A stretch of DNA of 64,000 nt from Streptomyces sp. Ru72 (GTDB taxonomy: Bacteria; Actinomycetota; Actinomycetes; Streptomycetales; Streptomycetaceae), in NCBI RefSeq assembly GCF_002920635.1, contig NZ_PQSR01000017.1:1-64000 (forward strand), in the 5' to 3' direction. Below, piece after piece: positions 1-7,627 of the stretch. A program made the translations under genes and the position numbers. The notes under the pieces are model-generated. The model searched no databases, had not been told where the DNA came from, and saw only the letters and a list, made by a program, of their open reading frames with translations. How positions within the stretch are numbered: the first letter of the stretch is position 1; the number at the start of each line of letters is the position of its first letter.

Positions 1-1
1 G

Positions 2-355
2 GCGCTGCCCGAGGGGTACGCGGCCTTCGTGCATCCGCGGTCCGGTCTCGCCGCACGCTGCGGTGTCGCCCTCGTCAATGCCCCGGGGACGGTGGATGCC
101 GGGTACCGTGGGGAGATCAAGGTGATCGTGGTGAATCTCGACCCGCGCGAGTCCGTGCGGTTCGAGCGCTTCGACCGGATTGCCCAACTGGTCGTCCAGC
201 AGGTCGAGAGGGTCCGCTTCCATGAGGTCGCGGAGCTTCCCGACTCCGCGCGGGCCGAGGGGGGCTTCGGGTCCACCGGCGGTCATGCCGCCGTGGGCGG
301 CGCAACGGGTGGGAATCGATACGCTTCGGTCGTATCCGACCGGGAAGGACAGTGA
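2..355 (+). CDS. dut: dUTP diphosphatase, 3' part (5' end outside window)
   Basis: Converts dUTP to dUMP and pyrophosphate, keeping uracil out of DNA and supplying dUMP for thymidylate synthesis. The window opens inside the gene, and the reading frame is open from base 2. Visible family motifs are the serine motif (HPRSGLA), the uracil-binding beta-hairpin motif ([14 protein letters not shown]) and the C-terminal glycine-rich motif (GGFGSTGG), which closes over the substrate in the trimeric enzyme. About 117 residues are present, roughly the last two thirds of a normal subunit. The stop codon ends one base before the GTG start of the DUF3710 gene, so the two are probably cotranscribed. Identification is secure. 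Confidence 0.93.
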   Translation, partial: ALPEGYAAFVHPRSGLAARCGVALVNAPGTVDAGYRGEIKVIVVNLDPRESVRFERFDRIAQLVVQQVERVRFHEVAELPDSARAEGGFGSTGGHAAVGGATGGNRYASVVSDREGQ

Positions 356-356
356 C

Positions 357-1115
357 GTGTTCGGACGTCGCAAGAAGAAGGGTGCCGCCGAGGACGCGGC
401 CGGCGAGGCCGAGCAGGTCGTCGACGGTGTCGACACTGAGGCGGACGACGAGGTCGAGCGCGAGCGCGTGAGGCTCGAGCCGGAGCCCCGGCCCGACGGG
501 CCCTGGGACGTGTCCGAGGTCCGGGAGCCCGGCGAGGGCCGGGTGGACCTGGGCGGGCTGTTCGTGCCCGGGGTCGAGGGCATGGAGCTGCGGGTGGAGG
601 TCGCGGGCGACGCGATCGTCGCGGCCACCGTCGTGCTGCGCGACAGCGCCATCCAGCTCCAGGCGTTCGCCGCGCCCAAGCGCGAGGGCATCTGGGGCGA
701 GGTGCGCGAGGAGATCGCCGGCGGCATCACCCAGCAGGGTGGCATCGTCGACGAGGTCGAGGGGCCGCTGGGCTGGGAGCTGCGCGCGCAGGTGCCGGTG
801 CAGCTGCCGGACGGCACGAGCGGGTTCCAGGTCGTGCGGTTCGTCGGCGTGGACGGTCCCCGCTGGTTCCTGCGCGGCGTGATCTCGGGGCAGGGTGCCG
901 TGCAGCCGCAGGCCGCCGGCCTGCTCGAGCAGATCTTCCGCGACACGGTCGTGGTCCGCGGCGAGGGCCCCATGGCACCGCGCGACCCGATCGTCCTGAA
1001 GCTGCCGAACGACGCCCAGATGGTGCCCGAGGGCGTCCAGCAGGAGGAGGGCTCCCGCTTCTCCGGCGGCATGGGCCAGCTCCAGCGCGGCCCGGAGATC
1101 ACCGAGGTCCGCTAG
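357..1115 (+). CDS. DUF3710 domain-containing protein
   Basis: Actinobacterial protein of unknown function, about 252 residues. I place the start at GTG 357, immediately after the dut stop, giving an N-terminus VFGRRKKKG followed by a long acidic, low-complexity segment (about residues 10-55). The folded DUF3710 core follows, with the characteristic stretch around WDVSEV...RVDLGGLFVPG and later PRWFLRGVISG. No signal peptide or membrane segment is seen. The dut-DUF3710 order is typical of streptomycetes, suggesting a housekeeping role, but no reaction can be assigned. An upstream in-frame start overlapping dut exists but would put non-family sequence on the protein. Confidence 0.85.
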   Translation: MFGRRKKKGAAEDAAGEAEQVVDGVDTEADDEVERERVRLEPEPRPDGPWDVSEVREPGEGRVDLGGLFVPGVEGMELRVEVAGDAIVAATVVLRDSAIQLQAFAAPKREGIWGEVREEIAGGITQQGGIVDEVEGPLGWELRAQVPVQLPDGTSGFQVVRFVGVDGPRWFLRGVISGQGAVQPQAAGLLEQIFRDTVVVRGEGPMAPRDPIVLKLPNDAQMVPEGVQQEEGSRFSGGMGQLQRGPEITEVR

Positions 1116-1147
1116 CAGCGGGGGCACTGCCGCCGGGCAGCCACACC

Positions 1148-1184
1148 ATGGGGCCGCACCCCTCGCCGAGGGGCGCGGCCCCAC
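1148..1184. terminator. hairpin after the dut-DUF3710 unit
   Basis: A GGGGCCGC arm at 1150-1157 pairs with GCGGCCCC at 1175-1182. An inner CCCCTC/GAGGGG stem sits between them, so the whole structure is a tall GC hairpin about 35 bases after the DUF3710 stop. There is no T-run, which is usual for Streptomyces terminators. Confidence 0.55.
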
Positions 1185-1343
1185 ATGCTTTCCCCTTGCC
1201 GGACGCCGGCCCGCAGCCGGGTATCAGGGTTGCGTCAAAGATGCCCCGCCCCCCGTCCCATGCCCCATAAGTCGTGATTGTTGGCCGTAGGGTCGACGCA
1301 GTGTGCGCAGCTGCGGCGGAAGACACCGGAAGACAATGGGGCC

Positions 1344-3887
1344 ATGGGACGCGGCAAGCTTCGGATCTACCTCGGTGCGGCACCGGGCGTCGGCAAGACG
1401 TACGCCATGCTGTCCGAGGCGCACCGGCGAGTCGAGCGGGGTACGGACTGCGTGGTCGGCTTCGTGGAGCACCACGGCCGATCCCGTACCGAGGTGATGC
1501 TGCACGGCCTGGAGCAGGTCCCGCGCAGGGAGCTGGAACACCGCGGAAGCTGCTTCACGGAGATGGACGTGGACGCCGTGCTGCACCGTGCCCCCGCCGT
1601 CGCCCTGGTGGACGAACTCGCGCACACCAATGTCCCCGGCTCCCGCAACGCCAAGCGCTGGCAGGACGTCGAGGAGCTGCTGGCCGCCGGGATCGACGTC
1701 GTCTCCACCGTCAACATCCAGCACCTGGAGTCCCTCGGCGACGTCGTGGAGTCGATAACGGGCATACGGCAGCGCGAGACCGTCCCCGACGAGGTGGTAC
1801 GCCGCGCCGACCAGATAGAGCTCGTCGACATGTCTCCGCAGGCCCTGCGCCGCCGCATGGCGCACGGCAACATCTACCAGCCCGACAAGATCGACGCCGC
1901 CCTGTCGAACTACTTCCGGCCCGGAAACCTGACCGCCCTGCGTGAGCTGGCCCTGCTGTGGGTGGCGGACCGGGTCGACGAATACCTGAACGAGTACCGC
2001 AGCCGGCACCAGGTGTCGGCGATCTGGGGCTCCCGCGAGCGGATCGTCGTCGGGCTCACCGGCGGCCCCGAGGGCCGGACCCTGATCCGCCGCGCCGCCC
2101 GTCTCGCGGAGAAGGGCGCCGGCGGCGAGGTGATGGCCGTCTACATCGGCCGCAGCGACGGGCTCACCTCCGCCTCACCGAAGGAGCTGGCAGTTCAGCG
2201 CGCCCTCGTCGAGGACCTGGGCGGCACCTTCCACCATGTGGTGGGCGACGACGTCCCGGCGGCGCTGCTCGACTTCGCCCGCGGCGTGAACGCCACCCAG
2301 ATCGTGCTCGGCTCCTCGCGCCGCAAGGCCTGGCAGTACGTCTTCGGGCCCGGCGTCGGCGCCACGGTCGCCCGTGAGTCCGGGCCCGACCTCGACGTGC
2401 ACATCGTCACCCACGAGGAGGTCGCCAAGGGCCGCGGTCTGCCGGTGGCCCGGGGCGCGCGCCTGGGCCGTACACGCATCGTGGCCGGCTGGCTGGTCGG
2501 CCTCCTCGGCCCGGTCGTCCTCGGGCTGCTGCTGAACAGCGGCGACCTGGGCCTCGTCAACGACATGCTGCTGTTCCTGGCGCTGACCGTGGCGGCGGCC
2601 CTGCTCGGCGGGCTCTTCCCTGCGCTCGCCTCGGCGGCCTTGGGCTCGTTCCTGCTGAACTACTACTACACGCCTCCGCTGCACCGGCTGACGATCGCCG
2701 ACCCCCGGAACATCGTCGCCATCGTCATCTTCGTCGCGGTGGCGATGTCGGTGGCGTCGGTGGTGGACCTCGCGGCCCGGCGCACCCACCAGGCGGCCCG
2801 GCTGCGCGCCGAGTCCGAGATCCTCTCCTTCCTGGCGGGCAGCGTGCTGCGCGGCGAGACCAGCCTGGAGGCGCTGCTGGAACGGGTGCGGGAGACCTTC
2901 GGCATGGAGTCCGCGGCACTGCTGGAGCGCGAGAGCGACGTCGCACCCTGGACCTGCGCGGGCAGCGTCGGCCCCGGCGCCCCGGTCGGGAGGCCCGAGG
3001 ACGCGGACGTGGACGTGCCCGCCGGGGACCACCTGGCGCTCGCGCTGTCCGGGCGAGTCCTGCCCGCCTCCGACCGCCGGGTGCTGGCCGCCTTCGCCGC
3101 GCAGGCCGCGGTGGTCCTGGACCGGCAGCGTCTGCAGCAGGAGGCCGAAGAGGCCCGCACGCTCGCCGAGGGCAACCGCATCCGCACCGCCCTGCTGGCC
3201 GCCGTCAGCCACGACCTGCGCACCCCGCTCGCGGGCATCAAGGCATCGGTGACCTCCCTCAGGTCGGACGACGTGGAGTGGTCCGACGAGGACCGCGCCG
3301 AGCTGCTGGCGGCGATCGAGGAGGGCGCCGACCGGCTCGACCACCTGGTCGGCAACCTGCTCGACATGTCGCGCCTGCAGACCGGAACCGTCACCCCGCT
3401 GATCCGGGAGATCGACGTCGACGAGGTGGTCCCGATGGCGCTCGGCGGGGTGCCGGAGGGCAGTGTGGAACTCGACGTCCCGGAGACGTTGCCGATGGTC
3501 GCCGTGGACGCCGGGCTGCTGGAGCGCACGGTGGCGAACCTCGTCGAGAACGCGGTCAAGTACAGCCCCCTCGGCATCTCCGTCCTGGTCGCCGCCAGCG
3601 CCCTCGCCGACCGTGTGGAGGTGCGCGTCGTCGACCGCGGCCCGGGCGTCCCCGACGAGGCGAAGGAACGCATCTTCGAGCCCTTCCAGCGCTACGGCGA
3701 CGCCCCCCGCGGCGCCGGCGTCGGCCTCGGCCTCGCCGTGGCCCGCGGCTTCGCCGAGGCCATGGGCGGCACCCTGAACGCGGAGGACACCCCCGGCGGA
3801 GGGCTCACGATGGTCCTCACCCTGCGGGCCGTGAACCGCGCCCACCACCCCGTACCAGTCGCCGGACCAGAGAGGCAGACCACATGA
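1344..3887 (+). CDS. kdpD: KdpD sensor histidine kinase
   Basis: Membrane kinase that senses potassium limitation or turgor stress and phosphorylates KdpE. Start ATG 1344 (MGRGKLRIYLG) gives 847 residues, close to family length. In order: an N-terminal KdpD domain with Walker-A motif GAAPGVGKT (residues 11-19), a universal-stress-protein-like domain (about 230-360), four hydrophobic helices (about 380-480), a GAF-like region, a dimerisation/phosphoacceptor motif AAVSHDLRTPL with His623, and an HATPase with N box NLVENAVKYS and G boxes. The stop overlaps kdpE by the ATGA arrangement, so translation is coupled. No kdpFABC genes occur in the window, so the regulated pump must lie elsewhere. An in-frame TTG 66 bases upstream was rejected because family sequence begins at MGRGK. 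Confidence 0.96.
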   Translation: MGRGKLRIYLGAAPGVGKTYAMLSEAHRRVERGTDCVVGFVEHHGRSRTEVMLHGLEQVPRRELEHRGSCFTEMDVDAVLHRAPAVALVDELAHTNVPGSRNAKRWQDVEELLAAGIDVVSTVNIQHLESLGDVVESITGIRQRETVPDEVVRRADQIELVDMSPQALRRRMAHGNIYQPDKIDAALSNYFRPGNLTALRELALLWVADRVDEYLNEYRSRHQVSAIWGSRERIVVGLTGGPEGRTLIRRAARLAEKGAGGEVMAVYIGRSDGLTSASPKELAVQRALVEDLGGTFHHVVGDDVPAALLDFARGVNATQIVLGSSRRKAWQYVFGPGVGATVARESGPDLDVHIVTHEEVAKGRGLPVARGARLGRTRIVAGWLVGLLGPVVLGLLLNSGDLGLVNDMLLFLALTVAAALLGGLFPALASAALGSFLLNYYYTPPLHRLTIADPRNIVAIVIFVAVAMSVASVVDLAARRTHQAARLRAESEILSFLAGSVLRGETSLEALLERVRETFGMESAALLERESDVAPWTCAGSVGPGAPVGRPEDADVDVPAGDHLALALSGRVLPASDRRVLAAFAAQAAVVLDRQRLQQEAEEARTLAEGNRIRTALLAAVSHDLRTPLAGIKASVTSLRSDDVEWSDEDRAELLAAIEEGADRLDHLVGNLLDMSRLQTGTVTPLIREIDVDEVVPMALGGVPEGSVELDVPETLPMVAVDAGLLERTVANLVENAVKYSPLGISVLVAASALADRVEVRVVDRGPGVPDEAKERIFEPFQRYGDAPRGAGVGLGLAVARGFAEAMGGTLNAEDTPGGGLTMVLTLRAVNRAHHPVPVAGPERQTT

Positions 3888-4567
3888 CCCGGGTGCTCGT
3901 GGTCGATGACGAGCCGCAGATCGTGCGCGCCCTCGTGATCAACCTGAAGGCGCGCAAGTACGACGTCGAGTCGGCCACCGACGGCGCGACCGCGCTCCGG
4001 CTCGCCGCCGCCCGCCACCCCGACGTCGTGGTGCTGGACCTCGGGCTGCCCGACCTGGACGGCGTCGAGGTGATCAAGGGGCTGCGCGGCTGGACCCGGG
4101 TGCCGATCATCGTGCTGTCCGCCCGCCACTCCTCCGACGAGAAGGTCCAGGCGCTGGACGCCGGTGCCGACGACTACGTCACCAAGCCGTTCGGCATGGA
4201 CGAGCTGCTGGCCCGCCTGCGCGCCGCCGTCCGCCGCGCGGAGCCGAACGGGGGCGGCGAGGACGACGTGACCGTGGAGACCGAGGGCTTCACCGTCGAC
4301 CTGGCCGCGAAGAAGGTCAACCGGGCCGGCAGGGACGTACGCCTCACGCCCACGGAGTGGCACCTGCTGGAGGTGCTCGTCCGCAACACCGGCCGCCTGG
4401 TCGGCCAGAAACAGCTGCTTCAGGAGGTGTGGGGGCCGTCGTACGGGACGGAGACGAACTACCTGCGGGTGTACATGGCCCAGCTGCGCCGGAAGCTGGA
4501 GACGGACCCGTCGCATCCCCGGCACTTCATCACGGAGCCGGGGATGGGGTACCGGTTCGAGAAGTGA
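3884..4567 (+). CDS. kdpE: KdpE response regulator
   Basis: OmpR/PhoB-type transcriptional activator paired with KdpD, 227 residues. The receiver domain (about 1-120) has the acidic pair DDE at 8-10, phosphoacceptor Asp52 in VVVLDLGLPDLDG, and the TKPFG lysine. The winged-helix domain (about 130-225) ends with LRVYMAQLRRKLE and GMGYRFEK. The start overlaps the kdpD stop by four bases. The 3' end of this gene (4529-4571) is repeated almost exactly 86 bases downstream, an odd local duplication described separately. The target promoter is not visible here. Confidence 0.96.
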   Translation: MTRVLVVDDEPQIVRALVINLKARKYDVESATDGATALRLAAARHPDVVVLDLGLPDLDGVEVIKGLRGWTRVPIIVLSARHSSDEKVQALDAGADDYVTKPFGMDELLARLRAAVRRAEPNGGGEDDVTVETEGFTVDLAAKKVNRAGRDVRLTPTEWHLLEVLVRNTGRLVGQKQLLQEVWGPSYGTETNYLRVYMAQLRRKLETDPSHPRHFITEPGMGYRFEK

Positions 4568-4614
4568 GCCGCGGGGCGGCCGGGGGCCGGGGGTTGTCCC
4601 GCGGACGAGGCGGT

Positions 4615-4657
4615 ATCACGGAGCCGGGGATGGGCCACCGGTTCGAGAAGTGAGCCG
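4615..4657 (+). repeat. duplicate of the kdpE 3' end
   Basis: These 43 bases repeat 4529-4571 (the last 13 codons of kdpE, the stop and the following GCCG) with only two mismatches. The copy again spells ITEPGMG-HRFEK-stop in its own frame. The offset is 86 bases, not a multiple of three, so it is not a read-through extension of kdpE. It lies in the noncoding gap before the OB-fold gene and has no start signal, so it looks like a leftover of a local duplication or homologous insertion. Confidence 0.85.
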
Positions 4658-4728
4658 GGAGCCCGGCGGGACAGCGAGGGCCCGTGCCGCCGGTACGTCC
4701 GTGTCGGCGCCCCCGGTACGCTTTCTGT

Positions 4729-5127
4729 ATGAGCGCTGTTCCTCGTTCCGAGAAGCCGGCGGGCCGCCTCCGGCGCATGCTGGACCGGCTCTCCTCGTCG
4801 CAGGAGGACCTGGAGTCCGAGGAACTGCGGGAGGACGCCGAGACCGCGGGCTGTACGCGGATCGGCGACTGCCACGACCGACAGATCGTCACGGTTACTG
4901 GTACCTTGCGCACGGTCACGCTGCGCCCGCGGGCCGGTGTCCCGGCGCTGGAGGCCGAGCTGTTCGACGGTTCGGCCGCGCTGGACGTGGTGTGGCTCGG
5001 CAGGCGCTCGATCGTCGGGATAGAGCCGGGACGCAAGCTGATCGCGTCCGGCCGGATCTCGATGAGCCGGGGCCGCAGAGTGCTGTTCAACCCCAAGTAC
5101 GAACTCAGACCGCTCGGACGGGAGTAG
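4729..5127 (+). CDS. OB-fold nucleic acid binding domain protein
   Basis: Small soluble protein, 132 residues from ATG 4729 (MSAVPRSEKPAGRL). The first half is charged (SSSQEDLESEELRED). The second half matches the single OB-fold (tRNA-anticodon-like) domain of actinobacterial proteins, with strands around IVTVTGTLRTVTLRP, LEAELFDGSAALDVVWLG and RKLIASGRISMSRGRRVLFNPKYEL. It is followed after three bases by the DUF3159 gene, an arrangement recurrent in streptomycetes that suggests an operon. Nucleic acid binding is inferred from the fold; the target is unknown. Confidence 0.85.
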   Translation: MSAVPRSEKPAGRLRRMLDRLSSSQEDLESEELREDAETAGCTRIGDCHDRQIVTVTGTLRTVTLRPRAGVPALEAELFDGSAALDVVWLGRRSIVGIEPGRKLIASGRISMSRGRRVLFNPKYELRPLGRE

Positions 5128-5130
5128 CCG

Positions 5131-5865
5131 GTGACGTCACTCGAGAAGCCGACCGAAGACGCCCAGCAGGACTCGCGGGCGGTGACCGAGGCCGCGCTCT
5201 TCGAGGCGTTCGGCGGGGTCCGCGGCATGGTCGAGACCGTGGTCCCCGGCCTGTTCTTCGTCACGATCTTCACCATCAACAAGAACCTGCACTGGTCGGC
5301 GATCGTCGCGCTCGCGGTGTCCCTGCTGCTGGTGGTGGTCCGCCTCGCCATGCGGGACACCGTCAAGCACGCGTTCAGCGGTGTCTTCGGTGTGGCGTTC
5401 GGCGTGGTCTTCGCGATGATGACCGGCAACGCGAAGGACTTCTACCTGCCGGGCATGCTCTACACGCTGGGCCTCGGCCTCGCGTACATCATCACCACGC
5501 TCGCCGGGGTCCCGCTGATCGGCCTGATCCTCGGCCCGGTCTTCAAGGAGAACCTCTCCTGGCGCACACGCAACCCGGGCCGCAAGAGGGCCTACGCCAA
5601 GGCCAGCTGGGCCTGGGGACTGATCCTGCTCGGCAAGTGCGCGATCCTGTTCCCCCTGTACTGGTGGGCGAACACGGCCCAACTGGGCTGGGTCCTGATC
5701 GCGTTGAAGATCCCGCCGTTCCTGCTCGCCGTGTGGCTGACGTGGGTGTTCCTGGCGAAGGCACCGGCGCCGATCGACGTGTTCGCGGAGATGGAGGCGG
5801 AGGAGGCCGCGCAGGCGGCTGCCGCCGAGAGCGAAGGGGCCGGGCGGCACCGCCGCGAGGCCTAG
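5131..5865 (+). CDS. DUF3159 integral membrane protein
   Basis: Predicted membrane protein of 244 residues starting at GTG 5131, three bases after the OB-fold gene stop. At least five or six hydrophobic segments can be read, including VPGLFFVTIFTINK, IVALAVSLLLVVVRL, FGVAFGVVFAMM, ILLGKCAILFPLYWW and LLAVWLTWVFLAK. The C-terminal tail is acidic/alanine-rich. The family is actinobacterial and of unknown function. Its position between potassium-sensing genes (kdpDE, trkA pair) is suggestive but proves nothing about substrate. Confidence 0.85.
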   Translation: MTSLEKPTEDAQQDSRAVTEAALFEAFGGVRGMVETVVPGLFFVTIFTINKNLHWSAIVALAVSLLLVVVRLAMRDTVKHAFSGVFGVAFGVVFAMMTGNAKDFYLPGMLYTLGLGLAYIITTLAGVPLIGLILGPVFKENLSWRTRNPGRKRAYAKASWAWGLILLGKCAILFPLYWWANTAQLGWVLIALKIPPFLLAVWLTWVFLAKAPAPIDVFAEMEAEEAAQAAAAESEGAGRHRREA

Positions 5866-5995
5866 AGCTCCGAACGAAACGGACGCCAGGCCCGCGACGC
5901 CCGGCACGGGGGTGCGCCACCCGGCGGCTCGAGGTGCGCCACTCAAGGGTGCGCCCGGACAGCCCAGGCGCACCCGAAGCCCGCACCCTCGCGGA

Positions 5996-6673
5996 CTAGC
6001 CCGCCGCATCCTCCCTGCGCACCGACAGCAGTTCCTCCAGCTGGCCCTCGCGTGCCTGGGCCGCCACGAAGAGCAGTTCGTCGCCCGCCTCCAAGGAGTC
6101 CTCCTGGGACGGGGTCAGGACCCGGGTGCCGCGGATGATCGTCACCAGGGACGTGTCCTCGGGCCACTGCACATCGCCCACCTGCGTACCCGCCAGGGCC
6201 GACTCGGGCGGCAGGGTCAGCTCGACCAGGTTGGCGTCGCCGTGGCTGAAGCGGAGCAGACGGACCAGGTCGCCGACGCTCACCGCCTCCTCCACGAGCG
6301 CCGACATCAGGCGCGGGGTGGACACGGCCACGTCCACGCCCCACGCCTCGTTGAACAGCCACTCGTTCTTCGGGTTGTTGACCCGGGCGACGACCCGCGG
6401 GACGCCGTACTCCGTCTTCGCCAGCAGCGACACGACCAGGTTCACCTTGTCGTCGCCCGTCGCGGCGATCACCACGTTGCAGCGCTGGAGCGCCGCCTCG
6501 TCCAGGGACGTGATCTCACAGGCGTCGGCCAGCAGCCACTCCGCCTGCGGGACGCGCTCGACCGAGATCGCGGTCGGCGCCTTGTCGATGAGAAGGACCT
6601 CGTGGCCGTTCTCCAGCAGTTCGCCCGCGATCGAGCGACCGACCGCGCCGGCACCGGCAATGGCGACCCTCAT
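5996..6673 (-). CDS. TrkA-family potassium uptake regulatory protein (second copy)
   Basis: Cytoplasmic RCK-type regulator of a potassium channel or transporter, 225 residues. The N-terminal Rossmann (TrkA-N) domain begins MRVAIAGAGAVGRSIAGELL with the GxGxxG NAD-binding loop, and the C-terminal TrkA-C domain occupies about residues 135-215. Its start overlaps the stop of the upstream trkA gene by one base, so the two are coupled and probably form a heteromeric pair like the mycobacterial CeoB/CeoC proteins. No TrkH/TrkG membrane subunit lies beside it. The KimA-like APC transporter divergent from this operon is a plausible partner by context only. Confidence 0.9.
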   Translation of the reverse strand: MRVAIAGAGAVGRSIAGELLENGHEVLLIDKAPTAISVERVPQAEWLLADACEITSLDEAALQRCNVVIAATGDDKVNLVVSLLAKTEYGVPRVVARVNNPKNEWLFNEAWGVDVAVSTPRLMSALVEEAVSVGDLVRLLRFSHGDANLVELTLPPESALAGTQVGDVQWPEDTSLVTIIRGTRVLTPSQEDSLEAGDELLFVAAQAREGQLEELLSVRREDAAG

Positions 6674-7344
6674 CAGTGACCGCTCTCCTCTTCAGGGCCC
6701 TCGGCGAACGCCGCCTCGACCTTGTCGACATCGTCCGTCCGCATCATCACGTGCACGAGGTCGCCCTCCTGCAGCACCGTCTGGGAAGTGGGCAGCATGG
6801 CCTCGCCCAGCCGGGTGAGGAACGCCACCCGGACACCGGTCTCCTCCTGCAGCTTGCTGATCTTGTGGCCGACCCACTTCGGTGACGCGTGCACCTCGGC
6901 GAGCTGGACGCCGCCGGTGGGGTCGCGCCACAGCGGCTCCGCGCCGGACGGCAGCAGACGCCGCAGCATCTGGTCCGCCGTCCAGCGGACCGTGGCGACG
7001 GTCGGGATGCCGAGCCGCTGGTAGACCTCGGCGCGCCGGGGGTCGTAGATCCGCGCCGCGACGTTCTCGATGCCGAACATCTCCCGGGCGACCCGCGCCG
7101 CGATGATGTTCGAGTTGTCGCCGCTCGAGACGGCGGCGAAGGCACCGGCCTCCTCGATGCCCGCCTCGCGCAGGGTGTCCTGGTCGAAGCCGACGCCGGT
7201 GACACGACGGCCGCCGAACCCGGAGCCCAGTCGTCGGAAGGCGGTGGGGTCCTGGTCGATCACGGCGACCGTGTGCCCCTGTTGCTCCAGGGTCTGGGCC
7301 AGAGCGGAGCCCACTCTTCCGCAGCCCATGATGACGATGTGCAC
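6673..7344 (-). CDS. TrkA-family potassium uptake regulatory protein (first copy)
   Basis: First gene of a two-gene minus-strand operon of RCK regulators, 223 residues. It has a TrkA-N Rossmann domain (MHIVIMGCGRVGSALAQTLE, GxGxxG) with the acidic residue after the second strand (VAVIDQD) that favours NAD(H), then TrkA-C at the C-terminus (about 140-215). The last bases couple to the second trkA gene. The gene is transcribed divergently from the APC permease at 7628, with 283 bases between the start codons. Such paired single-domain TrkA proteins are usual in actinobacteria. Confidence 0.9.
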   Translation of the reverse strand: MHIVIMGCGRVGSALAQTLEQQGHTVAVIDQDPTAFRRLGSGFGGRRVTGVGFDQDTLREAGIEEAGAFAAVSSGDNSNIIAARVAREMFGIENVAARIYDPRRAEVYQRLGIPTVATVRWTADQMLRRLLPSGAEPLWRDPTGGVQLAEVHASPKWVGHKISKLQEETGVRVAFLTRLGEAMLPTSQTVLQEGDLVHVMMRTDDVDKVEAAFAEGPEEESGH

Positions 7345-7613
7345 GACCGTCCTTCCGATGTCAATGGTTACGACTCAGTCCAAACAGGTTCTCAGACCGC
7401 CGCCCAAGCTACACACGCGCGGTCCGCACAGGGCACCCCCGTGCACCATGCCGGCCCGGCCGTGCGGGCGCCCTCCGGGCCGTCAGCCGAAGAGGTTTTG
7501 TCATGGAGTCATGCCGAACCCCCCACCTGGGCAATCCGCAGCGCGCCCCCGAACGTATTTCACTCGTGAGGCAGATCTCCTCCGGCGGGTGGAGGGGCGC
7601 CCGAACGACCGTT

Positions 7614-7619
7614 TACGAT
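7614..7619 (+). promoter_or_regulatory. candidate -10 box of the APC transporter gene
   Basis: TACGAT at 7614-7619 matches a -10 element and would start transcription about 7-9 bases later, almost at GTG 7628. No Shine-Dalgarno sequence precedes the GTG, so the transcript may be leaderless. I see no convincing -35 box. The rest of the 7345-7627 intergenic gap holds no gene or recognisable riboswitch. Confidence 0.35.
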
Positions 7620-7627
7620 CCTCTGTT

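Noticed and set aside
1278..1343. KdpD starting at TTG 1278
   Set aside because: The extra 22 residues do not resemble the family; KdpD proteins begin close to the RIYLGAAPGVGKT segment, matching ATG 1344.
7345..7627. A c-di-AMP (ydaO-type) riboswitch before the KimA-like transporter
   Set aside because: I looked for its conserved segments and found none; the start codon probably sits at or near the transcription start.
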